64,000 nucleotides of DNA from Magnetospirillum aberrantis SpK (GTDB lineage: Bacteria > Pseudomonadota > Alphaproteobacteria > Rhodospirillales > Magnetospirillaceae), in contig NZ_JAAIYP010000044.1 of assembly GCF_011022235.1 (NCBI RefSeq), forward strand, positions 1 through 64,000. The letters run 5' to 3'. Shown here in pieces: positions 47,885-57,433 of this stretch. Made by a program: the position numbers and the translations under genes. Below the pieces are notes generated by a model, which ran no database searches, was not told the origin of the DNA, and was given only the letters and a program-made list of their open reading frames with translations. Positions within the stretch are counted from its first letter, which is position 1. Every line of letters begins with the position of its first letter.

Positions 47885-48658
47885 ATGACGCCACGCCGGA
47901 TAGGGATGGCCGGCCTGTTGGGAGGGCTTTTGCTCTTGGCATCCTGTGCCGAGACGCCGCCACCCGAGCCCGAGGCGCCGCCGCCGGTGTCGCAACCGCA
48001 GCCGCAACCGCTTCCGGTCCCACCGCGGCAAAGCCAGCCGGTTCCCCTGCCGCCGCAATCCTCCGCGCCGACGCTGCATTGCGACCAGTTGCTGGCTCGC
48101 CAGGACGGGCGCGACATCCGGCCGGTGGGCGGCACGCTCACGGTGGCGCGTCGGGCTTTTTCGCTGGTTTATACCGGCGGCCTGTCGGGGCCGGCGCTGC
48201 ACGTTTCGGCCTTTCCCACCCTGGCGGAAATGTTGGACAAGGCCGGGCGAAGCGAGTTGTGGGGATCGGCCGACGAAATCCTGATCCACGATCCCGACGA
48301 CTTGCCGTTGCGCGACGGCGCGGGATTGGTCGAGGAACCGGAACAGTTGGATCTGTATCTGGAGGGCATGGGCGAAGGGTACGGCGCCTTTTTCCGGGTG
48401 ATGACGGCATTGGACGGCGAACCGGCGGCGCTGTTGTCGGCGCCCCGCGCCGGCATGGGGTTCGCGCCCGAAAACGGGCGTCAGGTGCAGAAAGTGCGCG
48501 GCCTGGGCGGCGTGGCGGTGGAAAAGACCCGCTTCCGCCAGCTTTACCTGACCTATTTCGGCACCGTGCGCCGGGCAGGTCCCGGCAACAAGGGCAATTT
48601 CGGCAGCCGGGCGCTGATCCGTCTGGCGTGGGGGTCGTGCCGGTTGGCTTTCCGGTGA
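47885..48658 (+). CDS. Proline-rich-linker lipoprotein of unknown function
   Basis: A 257-residue protein with a lipobox LLLASC (lipidation at Cys21), followed by a Pro/Gln-rich linker of about 40 residues and a globular domain starting LHCDQLLARQDGRDI. The start at 47885 is chosen because it opens the signal peptide. No family is recognised. It is 24 bases after uvrD on the same strand. Confidence 0.75.
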   Translation: MTPRRIGMAGLLGGLLLLASCAETPPPEPEAPPPVSQPQPQPLPVPPRQSQPVPLPPQSSAPTLHCDQLLARQDGRDIRPVGGTLTVARRAFSLVYTGGLSGPALHVSAFPTLAEMLDKAGRSELWGSADEILIHDPDDLPLRDGAGLVEEPEQLDLYLEGMGEGYGAFFRVMTALDGEPAALLSAPRAGMGFAPENGRQVQKVRGLGGVAVEKTRFRQLYLTYFGTVRRAGPGNKGNFGSRALIRLAWGSCRLAFR

Positions 48659-48710
48659 TTGCTGCGGTATAGGTGGCGGTCTTTCGGTCCATTCCAGCAA
48701 GGCTCTTTCC

Positions 48711-49610
48711 ATGCCCCCCGTGTTTCCCGATATCTGGCACCTGCGTCTGACCACCGGCCCCGAGGCCATGCCCGTGTTCGAAGAGGTGTTCGAGCGCTTC
48801 GCCGAATCGGTCACCATGTTCATGGACGACAAGTCGGGCATTTCCGATGGCGACTGCCCCTGGCATCTGGAAGGCTATTCCCGCACTCCGCCCGAGCGGG
48901 CCAAGATCATCGCCGCCCTGTCCACGGTGGCCGCCGCCAACGGGTTGGAGGTGCCGGAACTGGTGGTCGAGCGGCTGCCCAACGTCGATTGGGTGCTTGA
49001 GAACCTGCGCGATTTTCCGGCCATCGACGCCGGCCGCTTCTACGTGCGCGGCTCGCATTGGGAGGAACCGACCCCCATCGGCCGTATCGAGCTTCTGGTG
49101 GACGCCGGCACCGCTTTCGGTTCGGGTGAGCATGCCACCACGCGGGGCTGTCTGTTGGCGCTGGACAAGCTGGCCAAGAAGCGGCGTTTCCTGCGTCCCC
49201 TCGACCTGGGCTCGGGCTCGGGCATCCTGGGCATCGCCATGGCCAAGATGTGGGCCTGCGACGTCATCGCCACCGATATCGACCCCGGCGCGGTCAAGGT
49301 GGCGGCCAACAATGCCAAACTGAACCAGGTGGGCGCCCGCTTTACCAGCGTGGTGTCCGACGGTTACCGCAATCCGCTGCTGAAGAAGAAACGGCCGTTC
49401 GACATCATCTGCGCCAACATCCTGGCCAAGCCGCTGATGCGCTTCGCCAAGGATCTGGCGGCCCATCTGGCGCCCGACGGCGTCGCCGTGCTGTCGGGGT
49501 TGTTGGACTGGCAGGAACGCATGGTCATGGGCGTGCACGAGCGCCAGGGCCTGACCCTCAAGGACCGTCAGGTCATCGACGGCTGGGCGACGCTGACCAT
49601 CGGGCGCTGA
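48711..49610 (+). CDS. prmA: Ribosomal protein L11 methyltransferase
   Basis: PrmA trimethylates lysines and the N-terminus of L11. The product is 299 residues. The AdoMet motif is DLGSGSGILGIAMAK, preceded by FGSGEHATTRGCLLAL, the substrate-side hallmark of PrmA; FDIICANILAKPL is the post-motif IV. The N-terminal L11-recognition domain is present. It converges on the arsenite pump gene with 15 bases between stops. Confidence 0.95.
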   Translation: MPPVFPDIWHLRLTTGPEAMPVFEEVFERFAESVTMFMDDKSGISDGDCPWHLEGYSRTPPERAKIIAALSTVAAANGLEVPELVVERLPNVDWVLENLRDFPAIDAGRFYVRGSHWEEPTPIGRIELLVDAGTAFGSGEHATTRGCLLALDKLAKKRRFLRPLDLGSGSGILGIAMAKMWACDVIATDIDPGAVKVAANNAKLNQVGARFTSVVSDGYRNPLLKKKRPFDIICANILAKPLMRFAKDLAAHLAPDGVAVLSGLLDWQERMVMGVHERQGLTLKDRQVIDGWATLTIGR

Positions 49611-49616
49611 CCGGGT

Positions 49617-49637
49617 GAGGAGGCGTCATGCCTCCTC
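49617..49637. terminator. Hairpin between prmA and the arsenite pump gene
   Basis: GAGGAGGC (49617-49624), loop GTCAT, GCCTCCTC (49630-49637): an 8-bp perfect stem. The stop codon of the reverse gene (49626-49628) is in the loop. It lacks a T tract, so it may act as a weak bidirectional terminator or a collision barrier. Confidence 0.5.
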
Positions 49638-50648
49638 GTACCAGCCTTTGCTGGCGTTGACGATGCGCACCACGCTCAGCATGACCGGCACTTCCACCAG
49701 CACGCCGACCACGGTGGCCAGCGCCGCGCCGGAATCCAGCCCGAACAGGCTGATGGCGGCGGCCACCGCCAGTTCGAAGAAGTTGCTGGCACCGATCAAC
49801 GCCGATGGGCCGGCGACGCAATGGGCGACGCCCAGTTTCTTGTTCAGTCCATAGGCCAGCGCGGCGTTGAAATAGACCTGGATGGTGATGGGCACCGCCA
49901 GCAGGGCGATGACCAGCGGCTGTTCCAGGATGCGCCCGCCCTGAAAGGCGAACAGCAGCACCAGCGTCGCCAGCAGGGCGGTGATGGACAGCGGCCCCAG
50001 CCGCCGCAGCAATCCCGCCAGCGCAGCCTCGCCGCCGCGCCTGAGTACGGTACGGCGCCATGCCTGGGCCACGGCCACCGGCACCACGATATACAGCGCC
50101 ACCGACAGCAACAGGGTGTCCCACGGCACCACGATGGACGACAGCCCCAGCAACAGGCCGACGATGGGGGCGAAGGCGAACACCATGATGGTGTCGTTCA
50201 ACGCCACCTGGGTCAGGGTGAAATGGGGTTCGCCCCGGCACAGGTTGCTCCAGACGAAGACCATGGCGGTGCACGGTGCCGCCGCCAGCAGGATCAGGCC
50301 GGCCACGTAGGATTCGATCTGTTCGGCGGGCAGCAGCGGCCGGAACAGGGTTTCCACGAACACCCAGGCCAAAAGCGCCATGGAGAACGGCTTGACCAGC
50401 CAGTTGATGCCCACCGTGGACAGCAACCCGCGCCAGTGTTCGCGCACATGGCCGAGCGCGCCGAAATCGATGCGCAGCAGCATGGGAATGATCATCAGCC
50501 ATACCAGCACCGCCACCGGCAGGTTGACGCGGGCCACTTCCAGGTCGCCCAGCGCCCGGGCCGCGCCGGGCAGGAAATGGCCCAGGGCGACGCCGACGAC
50601 GATGCACAGCGCCACCCACAGCGACAGATAGCGTTCGAAGGTGCTCAC
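49626..50648 (-). CDS. acr3: ACR3-type arsenite efflux permease
   Basis: Arsenite/antimonite exporter of the ACR3 family. The product is 340 residues with ten membrane segments from GTG 50648 ((M)STFERYLSLWVALCIV). The core cysteine motif appears in LAAAPCTAMVFVWSNL, the key Cys of ACR3 pumps. The start overlaps the arsC stop (GTGA). This is the last gene of the arsR-arsC-acr3 operon. Confidence 0.95.
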   Translation of the reverse strand: MSTFERYLSLWVALCIVVGVALGHFLPGAARALGDLEVARVNLPVAVLVWLMIIPMLLRIDFGALGHVREHWRGLLSTVGINWLVKPFSMALLAWVFVETLFRPLLPAEQIESYVAGLILLAAAPCTAMVFVWSNLCRGEPHFTLTQVALNDTIMVFAFAPIVGLLLGLSSIVVPWDTLLLSVALYIVVPVAVAQAWRRTVLRRGGEAALAGLLRRLGPLSITALLATLVLLFAFQGGRILEQPLVIALLAVPITIQVYFNAALAYGLNKKLGVAHCVAGPSALIGASNFFELAVAAAISLFGLDSGAALATVVGVLVEVPVMLSVVRIVNASKGWYEEA

Positions 50649-51148
50649 CGGGCGCTCTCCTGGCCCAGGCGGTCCACTTCGCGCTTCAGCGCCAGCCGGT
50701 CCAGGCTGGCGATGGGCAGGGCGGCGAAGGCGCTGACCCGGCGGTCGATCTGGCGGAACACCTCTGCGAACACCGCCAGCCGTTCCGCCTCGCTGCCGGT
50801 GGCGGCGGCGGGGTCCTCGAACCCCCAATGGGCGCTGATCGGCTGACCCGGCCAGACGGGGCAGACCTCGCCGGCGGCGTTGTCGCAGACGGTGAAGACG
50901 AAATCCATGGTTGGCGCGCCGGGGACGGCGAATTCGTCCCAACTCTTGGAACGCAAGTTTTCGGTGGAAAGGCCCGCCAGTTCCAGGGTGCGCAGGGTCA
51001 GCGGGTTGACGGCGCCGGCGGGATGCGATCCAGCGGAAAAGGTACGGAAGCGGCCTTCGCCCCTGGTGGCCAGCAGGACCTCGGCCAGCACCGAACGGGC
51101 GGAATTGCCGGTGCACAGGAACAGGACGTTATAGACACGGTCGGTCAT
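50645..51148 (-). CDS. arsC: Arsenate reductase, LMW-phosphatase type
   Basis: Reduces arsenate to arsenite using a cysteine relay. The product is 167 residues. The P-loop CTGNSARS starts with nucleophile Cys12; relay cysteines are Cys88 (FTVCDNAAG) and Cys96 (EVCPVWPG). A C-terminal extension of about 30 residues is present. It sits between arsR (4-base gap) and acr3 (4-base overlap). Confidence 0.95.
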   Translation of the reverse strand: MTDRVYNVLFLCTGNSARSVLAEVLLATRGEGRFRTFSAGSHPAGAVNPLTLRTLELAGLSTENLRSKSWDEFAVPGAPTMDFVFTVCDNAAGEVCPVWPGQPISAHWGFEDPAAATGSEAERLAVFAEVFRQIDRRVSAFAALPIASLDRLALKREVDRLGQESAR

Positions 51149-51152
51149 GACG

Positions 51153-51461
51153 TTACTCGCAGCAGGGGGTGGGGGATGCCGCCTCGGACGACACTTGTTC
51201 GCGCAGCACCGCCAGCAACGCTGCCGCCGCCGGGGCGGGGGAATCGTGCAGGCGGTAATGCACCCAGCGGCCGTTCTTGCGCGCCTGGATGAATCCGGCG
51301 GCCTTCAGCAGCGACAGGTGTTTGGAAACGGTGGCCGGGGCCAGACCCAACGATTCGGTCAGCACGCAGACGCAGACCTCGCCGTCCTCAAGCTGTTTGA
51401 GGAGGCGGAGACGGGAGGCGTCGGCCAGAGCCTTGGTCAGGATTTCGAAGCTGTCGATCAT
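51153..51461 (-). CDS. arsR: ArsR/SmtB-family arsenic repressor
   Basis: A 102-residue winged-helix repressor released by arsenite. The metalloid site is the CVC motif (Cys30, Cys32 in GEVCVCVLTESL); a further cysteine pair ends the protein (TPCCE). The DNA-recognition helix is LAPATVSKHLSLLKAAG. The perfect palindrome at 51481-51504, just upstream, is its likely operator. It is the first gene of the operon. Confidence 0.94.
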   Translation of the reverse strand: MIDSFEILTKALADASRLRLLKQLEDGEVCVCVLTESLGLAPATVSKHLSLLKAAGFIQARKNGRWVHYRLHDSPAPAAAALLAVLREQVSSEAASPTPCCE

Positions 51462-51480
51462 GGCGACAGCATAAGCTTAT

Positions 51481-51504
51481 TTCGTCATTTGGCGAAATGA
51501 CGAA
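51481..51504. promoter_or_regulatory. ArsR operator
   Basis: TTCGTCATTT (51481-51490), GGCG, AAATGACGAA (51495-51504): a perfect 10-bp inverted repeat ending 20 bases upstream of the arsR start. It resembles known ArsR boxes with ATxxxAT-type half sites and would overlap the promoter of the operon. Confidence 0.85.
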
Positions 51505-51594
51505 TTTATGACGATGAGGAAGAGGACGCCCGTTGACGCCCCCTTCCTGCCCTGTCATACCGCCCGGCGAATATTTCAAAGGGCGGCCGCGGTA

Positions 51595-52932
51595 TCACGG
51601 GTATAGGGTAAACGGCGTGTCGCGGCCGTAGATGTGGATTTGTCCCGGCCCCCCGGCGAAATGGGAAGCCAATTCGGGGATGGCGGTGACGTCGGCGACC
51701 ACGATGTCGGTCGCTTCCAGCTTGTGGAACTGGGGCTGGGTCGAGGTCTTGGCCTTGGGGTCGTTGCCGGTGGCCGCCACCGAGACCCGTGCCAGTTGGG
51801 TGTGGGCGGCATAGCCGGTATTGCCGGGCGGCTGGTTGTGGTTGACGTAGACGCAATCCACGCTGTTCAACGTCCCCTGTTGCGGCGTGCCGTCGCTCTT
51901 GTCCAAGGCGTATTGGCCGTCGCAGTTGAAGACGAAACCGTCCTTGTCGGCGGCGACGCTGGATTGGCTGATCTGCATGCCGCAGGACGGGATCAGGTGG
52001 ATGTGGATGGCGTCGGTGGGCCGTGGCCACGGCTCGCTTTCGATGTTGCGGCGCAGACGCACGTCGCTGTGGTCCAGGCAGATCTCGATGGCGAAATCCA
52101 TGTATTCTGGGAAGTTGGCGACCCCGTAATCCTGGCGGAACACCGCGTATTGGTCGAAGGGCGATCGTTTGAGGTCGCCGCCGCTCAGATCGATCAGGGG
52201 ATAGGCGGTCATCTGCTCGGTGACCACGTCACGGCGGCCGGTGACGTCGTACAGGATGAAGTCTTCGTTCGAGACGAAGTACTTCTCGGTGGTCATGCGG
52301 TCGGTGCTGGCGCCGTCATAGGTGCTGACCGGGATGTTGCTGACCACCAGGGCGCGGTTGCGCACTTCCATGTTGGGATAGGAATGGCAGTTCTTGATGA
52401 AGTTCACCAGCATGTCGAAGATCACGCCGTTCAGCGGTCCGAAAGCCGCCAGCCATTGCTTGGACAGCGCCTCGACCACGGCATTGCGCACGACGGTGGA
52501 GTTCTCGGCGTAGACATGGTCGATATTGCGGATCTGGGCGGAAATGGCCGAGCCGCAGACAAAGGTCCAGTTGGGGTAGTCGCTGGCCGGGAAAGCCTTG
52601 GCCAGCGCCGCCAGGAGCATGGGTGCCGGGTCGTCGGCATCGTCGGCATAGACATAGGGGCCTTGCTCGCCGTGGAAATAGAATTCCGGGGCCACGAATA
52701 CGTTGGTGATGCTGGTGTCGTTGGGGGCGCCTTGCAATTGCGCGCGGGCCGCTTCGACCGCGTTCTTCAGGACCGCCACCCGGGCGGCGATGTCGGCGGC
52801 CAGATCCTTGCTGCCCAGATAGGTGCCTGCCACCGCGCCGGGGCCGTTGGGATCGCCGATGGCGACCATGGATGCCGGAGTGGTGGGAATGGCATAGCCG
52901 ATAAAGCGGATTTTCGAGTGGTTGTTGCTCAC
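51595..52932 (-). CDS. Nitrilase-superfamily-like protein of unknown function
   Basis: A 445-residue soluble protein with a GTG start (GGGAGGGG ribosome site). The arrangement VFVAPEFYFHG (Glu83), TTEKYFVS (Lys217) and AIEICLDHSD (Cys285) matches the Glu-Lys-Cys triad of carbon-nitrogen hydrolases in order and spacing. The rest is highly divergent and the chain is longer than most nitrilases, with inserts between the catalytic blocks. It may be an amidase, an N-acyltransferase or an inactive relative. It lies next to the ars operon but with its own spacing. Confidence 0.55.
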   Translation of the reverse strand: MSNNHSKIRFIGYAIPTTPASMVAIGDPNGPGAVAGTYLGSKDLAADIAARVAVLKNAVEAARAQLQGAPNDTSITNVFVAPEFYFHGEQGPYVYADDADDPAPMLLAALAKAFPASDYPNWTFVCGSAISAQIRNIDHVYAENSTVVRNAVVEALSKQWLAAFGPLNGVIFDMLVNFIKNCHSYPNMEVRNRALVVSNIPVSTYDGASTDRMTTEKYFVSNEDFILYDVTGRRDVVTEQMTAYPLIDLSGGDLKRSPFDQYAVFRQDYGVANFPEYMDFAIEICLDHSDVRLRRNIESEPWPRPTDAIHIHLIPSCGMQISQSSVAADKDGFVFNCDGQYALDKSDGTPQQGTLNSVDCVYVNHNQPPGNTGYAAHTQLARVSVAATGNDPKAKTSTQPQFHKLEATDIVVADVTAIPELASHFAGGPGQIHIYGRDTPFTLYP

Positions 52933-53021
52933 GGTAATTCCCCTCCCGATTGTGCATTCATATTTGAACGCGCAAAAAGGTTGCCGGAATCCCGGAAGGA
53001 ATGCGACTCAAATGGTTGTGT

Positions 53022-53723
53022 TCAGGCGCCGTTCCAGCCGCAAGCCCCCAGTGCCGCCCGCATGTGCTCGGGCGGCGGCGCCTCGACCCGGATGGCGGGT
53101 TTGCTGGGCGACAGGGGCCTGAGCCCGACACGCCGCGAATGCAGGTGCAAGGGGGCGGCCGGTTGGGGATCGAGGCCGTAATAGGCGTCGCCCAGAACCG
53201 GACAGCCCAACTCCTTCATGTGCACGCGAATCTGGTGGGTGCGGCCGGTGCGCGGCACGCATTCGATCCAGGTCAAATCGCCGGTGCTGCCCATCACCCG
53301 CCAGTCGGTCACCGCCTCTTGCCCCTTGGGGTCGCAGACGATGCGCCAAAAGCCGTGGCTGTCCTTGGTGCGCGGTGTCACCACCTTGAGGATGGGGCTG
53401 TCGACGCGGCCGGAATCCTGGGCCGGGCGGCCGACCACCACCGTCCAATAGGCCTTGTCCACCTGATGGGCCATGAACATCTTGCCAAGACGGCGCATGG
53501 CCTTGTCGTGGCGGCCCAGCACCAGACAGCCCGAGGTGTCGCGGTCCAGCCGGTGGGCCAGGCGCGGCGGCTGGTTCCAGCCGAATTTCAGCGCGTCCAG
53601 GTACAGTTCCAGATGGTCGGGCGAATTGGGCCCGGCATGCACCGGCAACCCGGCCGGCTTGTCCAGGACGATGACGTCCTGATCCTGGTACAGGATGCGG
53701 GAAAGGATTTCATCGGGTGTCAT
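53022..53723 (-). CDS. RluA-family pseudouridine synthase without S4 domain
   Basis: A 233-residue pseudouridine synthase. The catalytic motif HRLDRDTSG and the RTGRTHQIRVHM block are intact, but there is no S4 domain, as in RluA or TruC. The target RNA is not clear. It starts at ATG 53723 (MTPDEILSRIL); a longer frame upstream has no support. maeB ends 41 bases upstream on the same strand and is transcribed first, so they may form a unit. Confidence 0.88.
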   Translation of the reverse strand: MTPDEILSRILYQDQDVIVLDKPAGLPVHAGPNSPDHLELYLDALKFGWNQPPRLAHRLDRDTSGCLVLGRHDKAMRRLGKMFMAHQVDKAYWTVVVGRPAQDSGRVDSPILKVVTPRTKDSHGFWRIVCDPKGQEAVTDWRVMGSTGDLTWIECVPRTGRTHQIRVHMKELGCPVLGDAYYGLDPQPAAPLHLHSRRVGLRPLSPSKPAIRVEAPPPEHMRAALGACGWNGA

Positions 53724-53764
53724 GATGGTGGATGGGGCGCGGCCGGAACCGCGCCCCCAGCTCC

Positions 53765-56053
53765 TTAGCGTCGGGACTGTGCCGCCATCTGGGCGTCGAC
53801 GGCGGCCAGGGCCGTGACGTTGACGATGTTGCGCACGGTGGCCGACGGCGTGAGGATGTGGGCCGGCAACCGCGCGCCCATCAGGATCGGGCCGACGGTC
53901 ATGCCCTCGCCCAACGCCTTGATCAGGTTGAACGAGATGTTGGCGGCGTCCAGGTTGGGCATGATCAACAGGTTGGCCTGTCCCTTGAGGCGCGAATTGG
54001 GGAAGATGCGGGAGCGGATGCCTTCGTTGATGGCGGCGTCGCCATGCATTTCGCCCTCGACCTCCAGATACGGCGCGCGTTCGTGCAACAGGGCCAGCGC
54101 CTCGCGCATCTTGGCGCCCGAGGCCGAGCGGTGCGAGCCGAAGTTGGAATGGGACAACAGCGCCACCTTGGGTTCGATGCCGAAGCGGCGCACTTCCTCG
54201 GACGCCAGCAAGGTGGTCTCGACGATCTGTTCCGGCGTCGGGTCGGCGGTGACGTAGGTGTCGCAAATGAAGAACGTGCCCTGGGGCATGATCAACAGAC
54301 TCATGGCCGCCGGCACCTTGACGCCGTCGCGCAGGCCGATGACGTCCGAGATATGGCTCAGGTGCTTTTCGTAGCGGCCGATGGTGCCGCAGATCAGGGC
54401 GTCGGCCTCGCCGCGCAGGACCATCAGCGCACCGATCACCGTGGTCCGGGTGCGGATCACCGTCTGGGCATAGTCGGGCGACACGCCCTTGCGCTCCATG
54501 ATGGTGTGATAGGCGCGCCAGTATTCGGTGAAGCGGTGGTCGTTCTCGGGGTCCACCAGATCGAAATCGGTTCCCAGCTTGAGGCGCAGGTCCAGATCCT
54601 TGATGCGTTTCTGTACCACGTCGCGACGGCCGATCAGCACCGGGAAGGCGACGCCTTCGTCCACCACCGCCTGCACCGCCATCAGCACGCGACGGCCTTC
54701 GCCTTCGGTGAACACCACGCGGCGCAAATCCTGCTTGGCGCGGTCGAACACCGGCTTCATCACCAGGCCCGAACGGAACACGAATTGGGCCAGGGTCTCG
54801 TGATAGGCATCGAAATCGATGATCGGGCGCCGCGCCACGCCGGAATTCATGGCGGCGCGGGCCACCGCCGGGGCGATCTTGAGGATCAGGCGCGAATCGA
54901 ACGGCTTGGGGATCAGGTATTCCGGGCCGAACGACAATGGCTGTTCGCCATAGGCGGCACGCACGCGCTCGTCCGATTCCGCCATGGCCAGATCGGCCAG
55001 GGCGTAGGTGGCGGCCAGCTTCATGTCTTCGTTGATCTGGGTGGCGCCGACGTCCAGCGCGCCGCGGAAGATATAGGGGAATACCAGGACGTTGTTGACC
55101 TGGTTGGGATAGTCCGAGCGCCCGGTGGCGATGATGGCGTCGGGGCGCACCGCCTTGACTTCCTCGGGCAGGATTTCCGGGGTCGGGTTGGCCAGGGCGA
55201 AGACGATCGGCTTGTCGGCCATGGTTTCCACCATTTCGCCGGTCAGCACGCGCGGCGCCGACAGTCCCATGAAGATGTCGGCGCCGGGAATGACCTCGGC
55301 CAGCGTGCGGGCCTCGGTTTCCTGGGCGAAAATCTCCTTATAGGGGTCCATCAGTTCGTTGCGGCCCTTGTAGACCACGCCCTTGATGTCGGTGACCCAG
55401 ATGTTCTCGCGCTTGACGCCGACCGACACCAGAAGGTTGAGGCAGGCGAGAGCGGCGGCGCCGGCGCCCGAGGCCACCAGCTTGACCTGCGAAATATCCT
55501 TACCGACGATGCGGAGCGCGTTGATCATCGCCGCCGCGACCACGATGGCGGTGCCGTGCTGGTCGTCATGCATCACCGGGATCGACAGCCGCTCCTTGAG
55601 CTGGCGTTCGACCTCGAAACATTCCGGGGCCTTGATGTCTTCCAGGTTGATGGCGCCGAAGGTTGGCTCCATGGCAGCGATGACGTTCACCAGCCGGTCG
55701 GGGTCCAACTCGTTGATTTCCATGTCGAAGACATCGATGCCGGCGAACTTCTTGAACAGCACGCCCTTGCCTTCCATCACTGGCTTGGCGGCCAGCGGGC
55801 CGATGGCGCCCAGGCCCAGGACGGCGGTCCCGTTGGTGACGACAGCAACAAGATTACCGCGCGCGGTGACTTCGACGGCGGCATCCGGGTCGGAAACGAT
55901 GGCCTCGCAGGCGGCGGCGACACCTGGGGAATAGGCCAGGGCAAGGTCGCGCTGGTTGGCTAGTGGCTTGGTAGGATTGACGGAAATCTTACCAGGGACC
56001 GGAAGCCGATGGTATTCCAGCGCGGCGTCGCGCAACTCGTCCGACATGCTCAT
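53765..56053 (-). CDS. maeB: NADP-dependent malic enzyme with PTA-like domain (MaeB)
   Basis: Oxidatively decarboxylates malate to pyruvate. The product is 762 residues. The malic domain (about 1-425) shows [16 protein letters not shown] and the NAD(P) motif [16 protein letters not shown]. The C-terminal half resembles phosphotransacetylase and is regulatory rather than catalytic in known MaeB. The ATG at 56053 (MSMSDELRD) has GAGG nine bases upstream and is preferred to an in-frame TTG two codons earlier. Confidence 0.95.
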   Translation of the reverse strand: MSMSDELRDAALEYHRLPVPGKISVNPTKPLANQRDLALAYSPGVAAACEAIVSDPDAAVEVTARGNLVAVVTNGTAVLGLGAIGPLAAKPVMEGKGVLFKKFAGIDVFDMEINELDPDRLVNVIAAMEPTFGAINLEDIKAPECFEVERQLKERLSIPVMHDDQHGTAIVVAAAMINALRIVGKDISQVKLVASGAGAAALACLNLLVSVGVKRENIWVTDIKGVVYKGRNELMDPYKEIFAQETEARTLAEVIPGADIFMGLSAPRVLTGEMVETMADKPIVFALANPTPEILPEEVKAVRPDAIIATGRSDYPNQVNNVLVFPYIFRGALDVGATQINEDMKLAATYALADLAMAESDERVRAAYGEQPLSFGPEYLIPKPFDSRLILKIAPAVARAAMNSGVARRPIIDFDAYHETLAQFVFRSGLVMKPVFDRAKQDLRRVVFTEGEGRRVLMAVQAVVDEGVAFPVLIGRRDVVQKRIKDLDLRLKLGTDFDLVDPENDHRFTEYWRAYHTIMERKGVSPDYAQTVIRTRTTVIGALMVLRGEADALICGTIGRYEKHLSHISDVIGLRDGVKVPAAMSLLIMPQGTFFICDTYVTADPTPEQIVETTLLASEEVRRFGIEPKVALLSHSNFGSHRSASGAKMREALALLHERAPYLEVEGEMHGDAAINEGIRSRIFPNSRLKGQANLLIMPNLDAANISFNLIKALGEGMTVGPILMGARLPAHILTPSATVRNIVNVTALAAVDAQMAAQSRR

Positions 56054-56314
56054 GAACAATGACCTCGGGTAATTTTATTATCGTGCGCGCGGGCCTGCGC
56101 GAGATCAAATCGGCATACGCCACTCCAGAGAAAACGACAAGAGTAGAAGGAATCGAAAATGTCTCCCCTGTCGGAAATCCGATAATGGTATTACCAATGT
56201 GCGAGCATTGTGTGTGGCGGATGGCTGCTGGCGGCTTAGCCTATGTCAAAGGTATATATTCCACCTGCGTTTCGTGGCACACTGGCGGTAATCGCACGAT
56301 CAAAGGGGGCAGCA

Positions 56315-56518
56315 ATGACCTTGATCGACCTGGAGAGCTGGCGGCGCGAGCAGAGCGAGCGGCGGCGTGCGGAGGGGCAGATGGCCGCACTCGACTATCT
56401 GCGTGAGGAAATCTCGTCCTCGGGGTACGATACGGCGGCGCGTCTGCTGTCGCTGGCCATTCTCAGCATTTCCCGGCAATTGGATGGCGAGGCAGAGGAT
56501 GACGGGACCGCGTCCTGA
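56315..56518 (+). CDS. Small charged protein of unknown function
   Basis: A 67-residue protein from ATG 56315 (MTLIDLESWRREQSERRRAE), behind AGGGGGC; an upstream in-frame ATG at 56243 is less likely. The N-terminal half is very basic and coiled-coil like, the middle hydrophobic (LLSLAILSIS) and the end acidic. No family recognised. It has its own terminator. The 255 bases between maeB and this gene hold nothing else I can name. Confidence 0.6.
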   Translation: MTLIDLESWRREQSERRRAEGQMAALDYLREEISSSGYDTAARLLSLAILSISRQLDGEAEDDGTAS

Positions 56519-56537
56519 CGCCAGCCTTTAAAACTCA

Positions 56538-56569
56538 AACCCCCGCCGGTGTCGCCACCGGCGGGGGTT
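56538..56569. terminator. Bidirectional terminator between small gene and tRNA-Leu
   Basis: AACCCCCGCCGGTG (56538-56551), loop TCGC, CACCGGCGGGGGTT (56556-56569): a 14-bp perfect stem with a T-rich tail on both strands. It serves the 56315 gene and the reverse tRNA. Confidence 0.9.
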
Positions 56570-56575
56570 CGAATT

Positions 56576-56660
56576 TGGTGCGACCGGGGAGACTCGAACT
56601 CCCACGACTTACGTCACACGCACCTCAAGCGTGCGCGTCTACCAGTTCCGCCACGGTCGC
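56576..56660 (-). tRNA. tRNA-Leu (anticodon GAG)
   Basis: An 85-base class II tRNA on the reverse strand with CCA encoded. The acceptor stem is GCGACCG (56660-56654) with CGGTCGC (56586-56580), and the T-arm has GTTCGAGTC. The anticodon arm CACGC-TTGAGGT-GCGTG gives anticodon GAG, reading CUC. The long variable arm (GTGACGTAAGTCGTGG region) is as expected for leucine. Confidence 0.95.
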
Positions 56661-56767
56661 ATAGCCGGTAGAACCGCATCGGCTCGTCTCACGAGAGGCT
56701 TGCCAACGAGGAGAGAGGGGAATACCAAACTCGCCTTCGCGAATCAAGCGGACTTTCCAGGGGTGTC

Positions 56768-57433
56768 ATGAGCTTTTCTCTAGAATGGCGAATCAGCGAC
56801 GATTTAGTGCCCTACGACCAGGCCTTGGCCTTCATGGAAGAACGGGTCGCCGCCATCCGTGCCGGTACCGCGTCCGAATGCGTGTGGCTGTTGGAGCACC
56901 CGCCGCTTTATACCGCCGGGACCAGCGCCAAGCCCGAGGACCTGTTGTGGGCCGACCGTTTCCCGGTCTACCACACCGGACGCGGCGGCCAGTTCACCTA
57001 TCATGGGCCGGGCCAGCGGGTGGCCTATGTCATGCTGGACCTGAAAAAGCGCGGTTCCGACATCCGCGCCTACGTCCACGATCTCGAGGAATGGCTGATC
57101 CGCACGTTGGCTCGCTTCACCGTCAAGGGCGAACGCCGTGACGGACGGGTCGGCATCTGGGTGGATCGTGGGCCCGGTCCGGGCCTTGCCCGGCGCGAGG
57201 ACAAGGTGGCGGCCATTGGGGTGCGGGTTCGCCAATGGGTCACCTTTCACGGTGTCGCGCTTAATGTCGATCCCGACCTAGGCCATTTTCAGGGCATCGT
57301 GCCCTGCGGCATCAGCGAATACGGGGTGACGTCGCTGTGGGATCTGGGCAACACGCCGACCATGGAAGACGTGGATTGCGCCTTGATGGCGGCGTGGCAA
57401 GAGGTGTTCGGCGATCCGGCCGGCGGCGGCTGA
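56768..57433 (+). CDS. lipB: Octanoyltransferase LipB
   Basis: Transfers octanoyl from acyl carrier protein to lipoyl domains of 2-oxo acid dehydrogenases, the first step of lipoate synthesis. The product is 221 residues. Catalytic Cys180 ([13 protein letters not shown]) and Lys146 ([12 protein letters not shown]) are in place, as is the substrate pocket [13 protein letters not shown]. Stop codon abuts the convergent methyltransferase gene. Confidence 0.96.
   Translation: MSFSLEWRISDDLVPYDQALAFMEERVAAIRAGTASECVWLLEHPPLYTAGTSAKPEDLLWADRFPVYHTGRGGQFTYHGPGQRVAYVMLDLKKRGSDIRAYVHDLEEWLIRTLARFTVKGERRDGRVGIWVDRGPGPGLARREDKVAAIGVRVRQWVTFHGVALNVDPDLGHFQGIVPCGISEYGVTSLWDLGNTPTMEDVDCALMAAWQEVFGDPAGGG

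Noticed and set aside
53732-55963. 743-codon forward ORF over maeB
   Set aside because: Composition is that of an antisense shadow (Gly/His/Gln-rich); the reverse frame is a clear malic enzyme.
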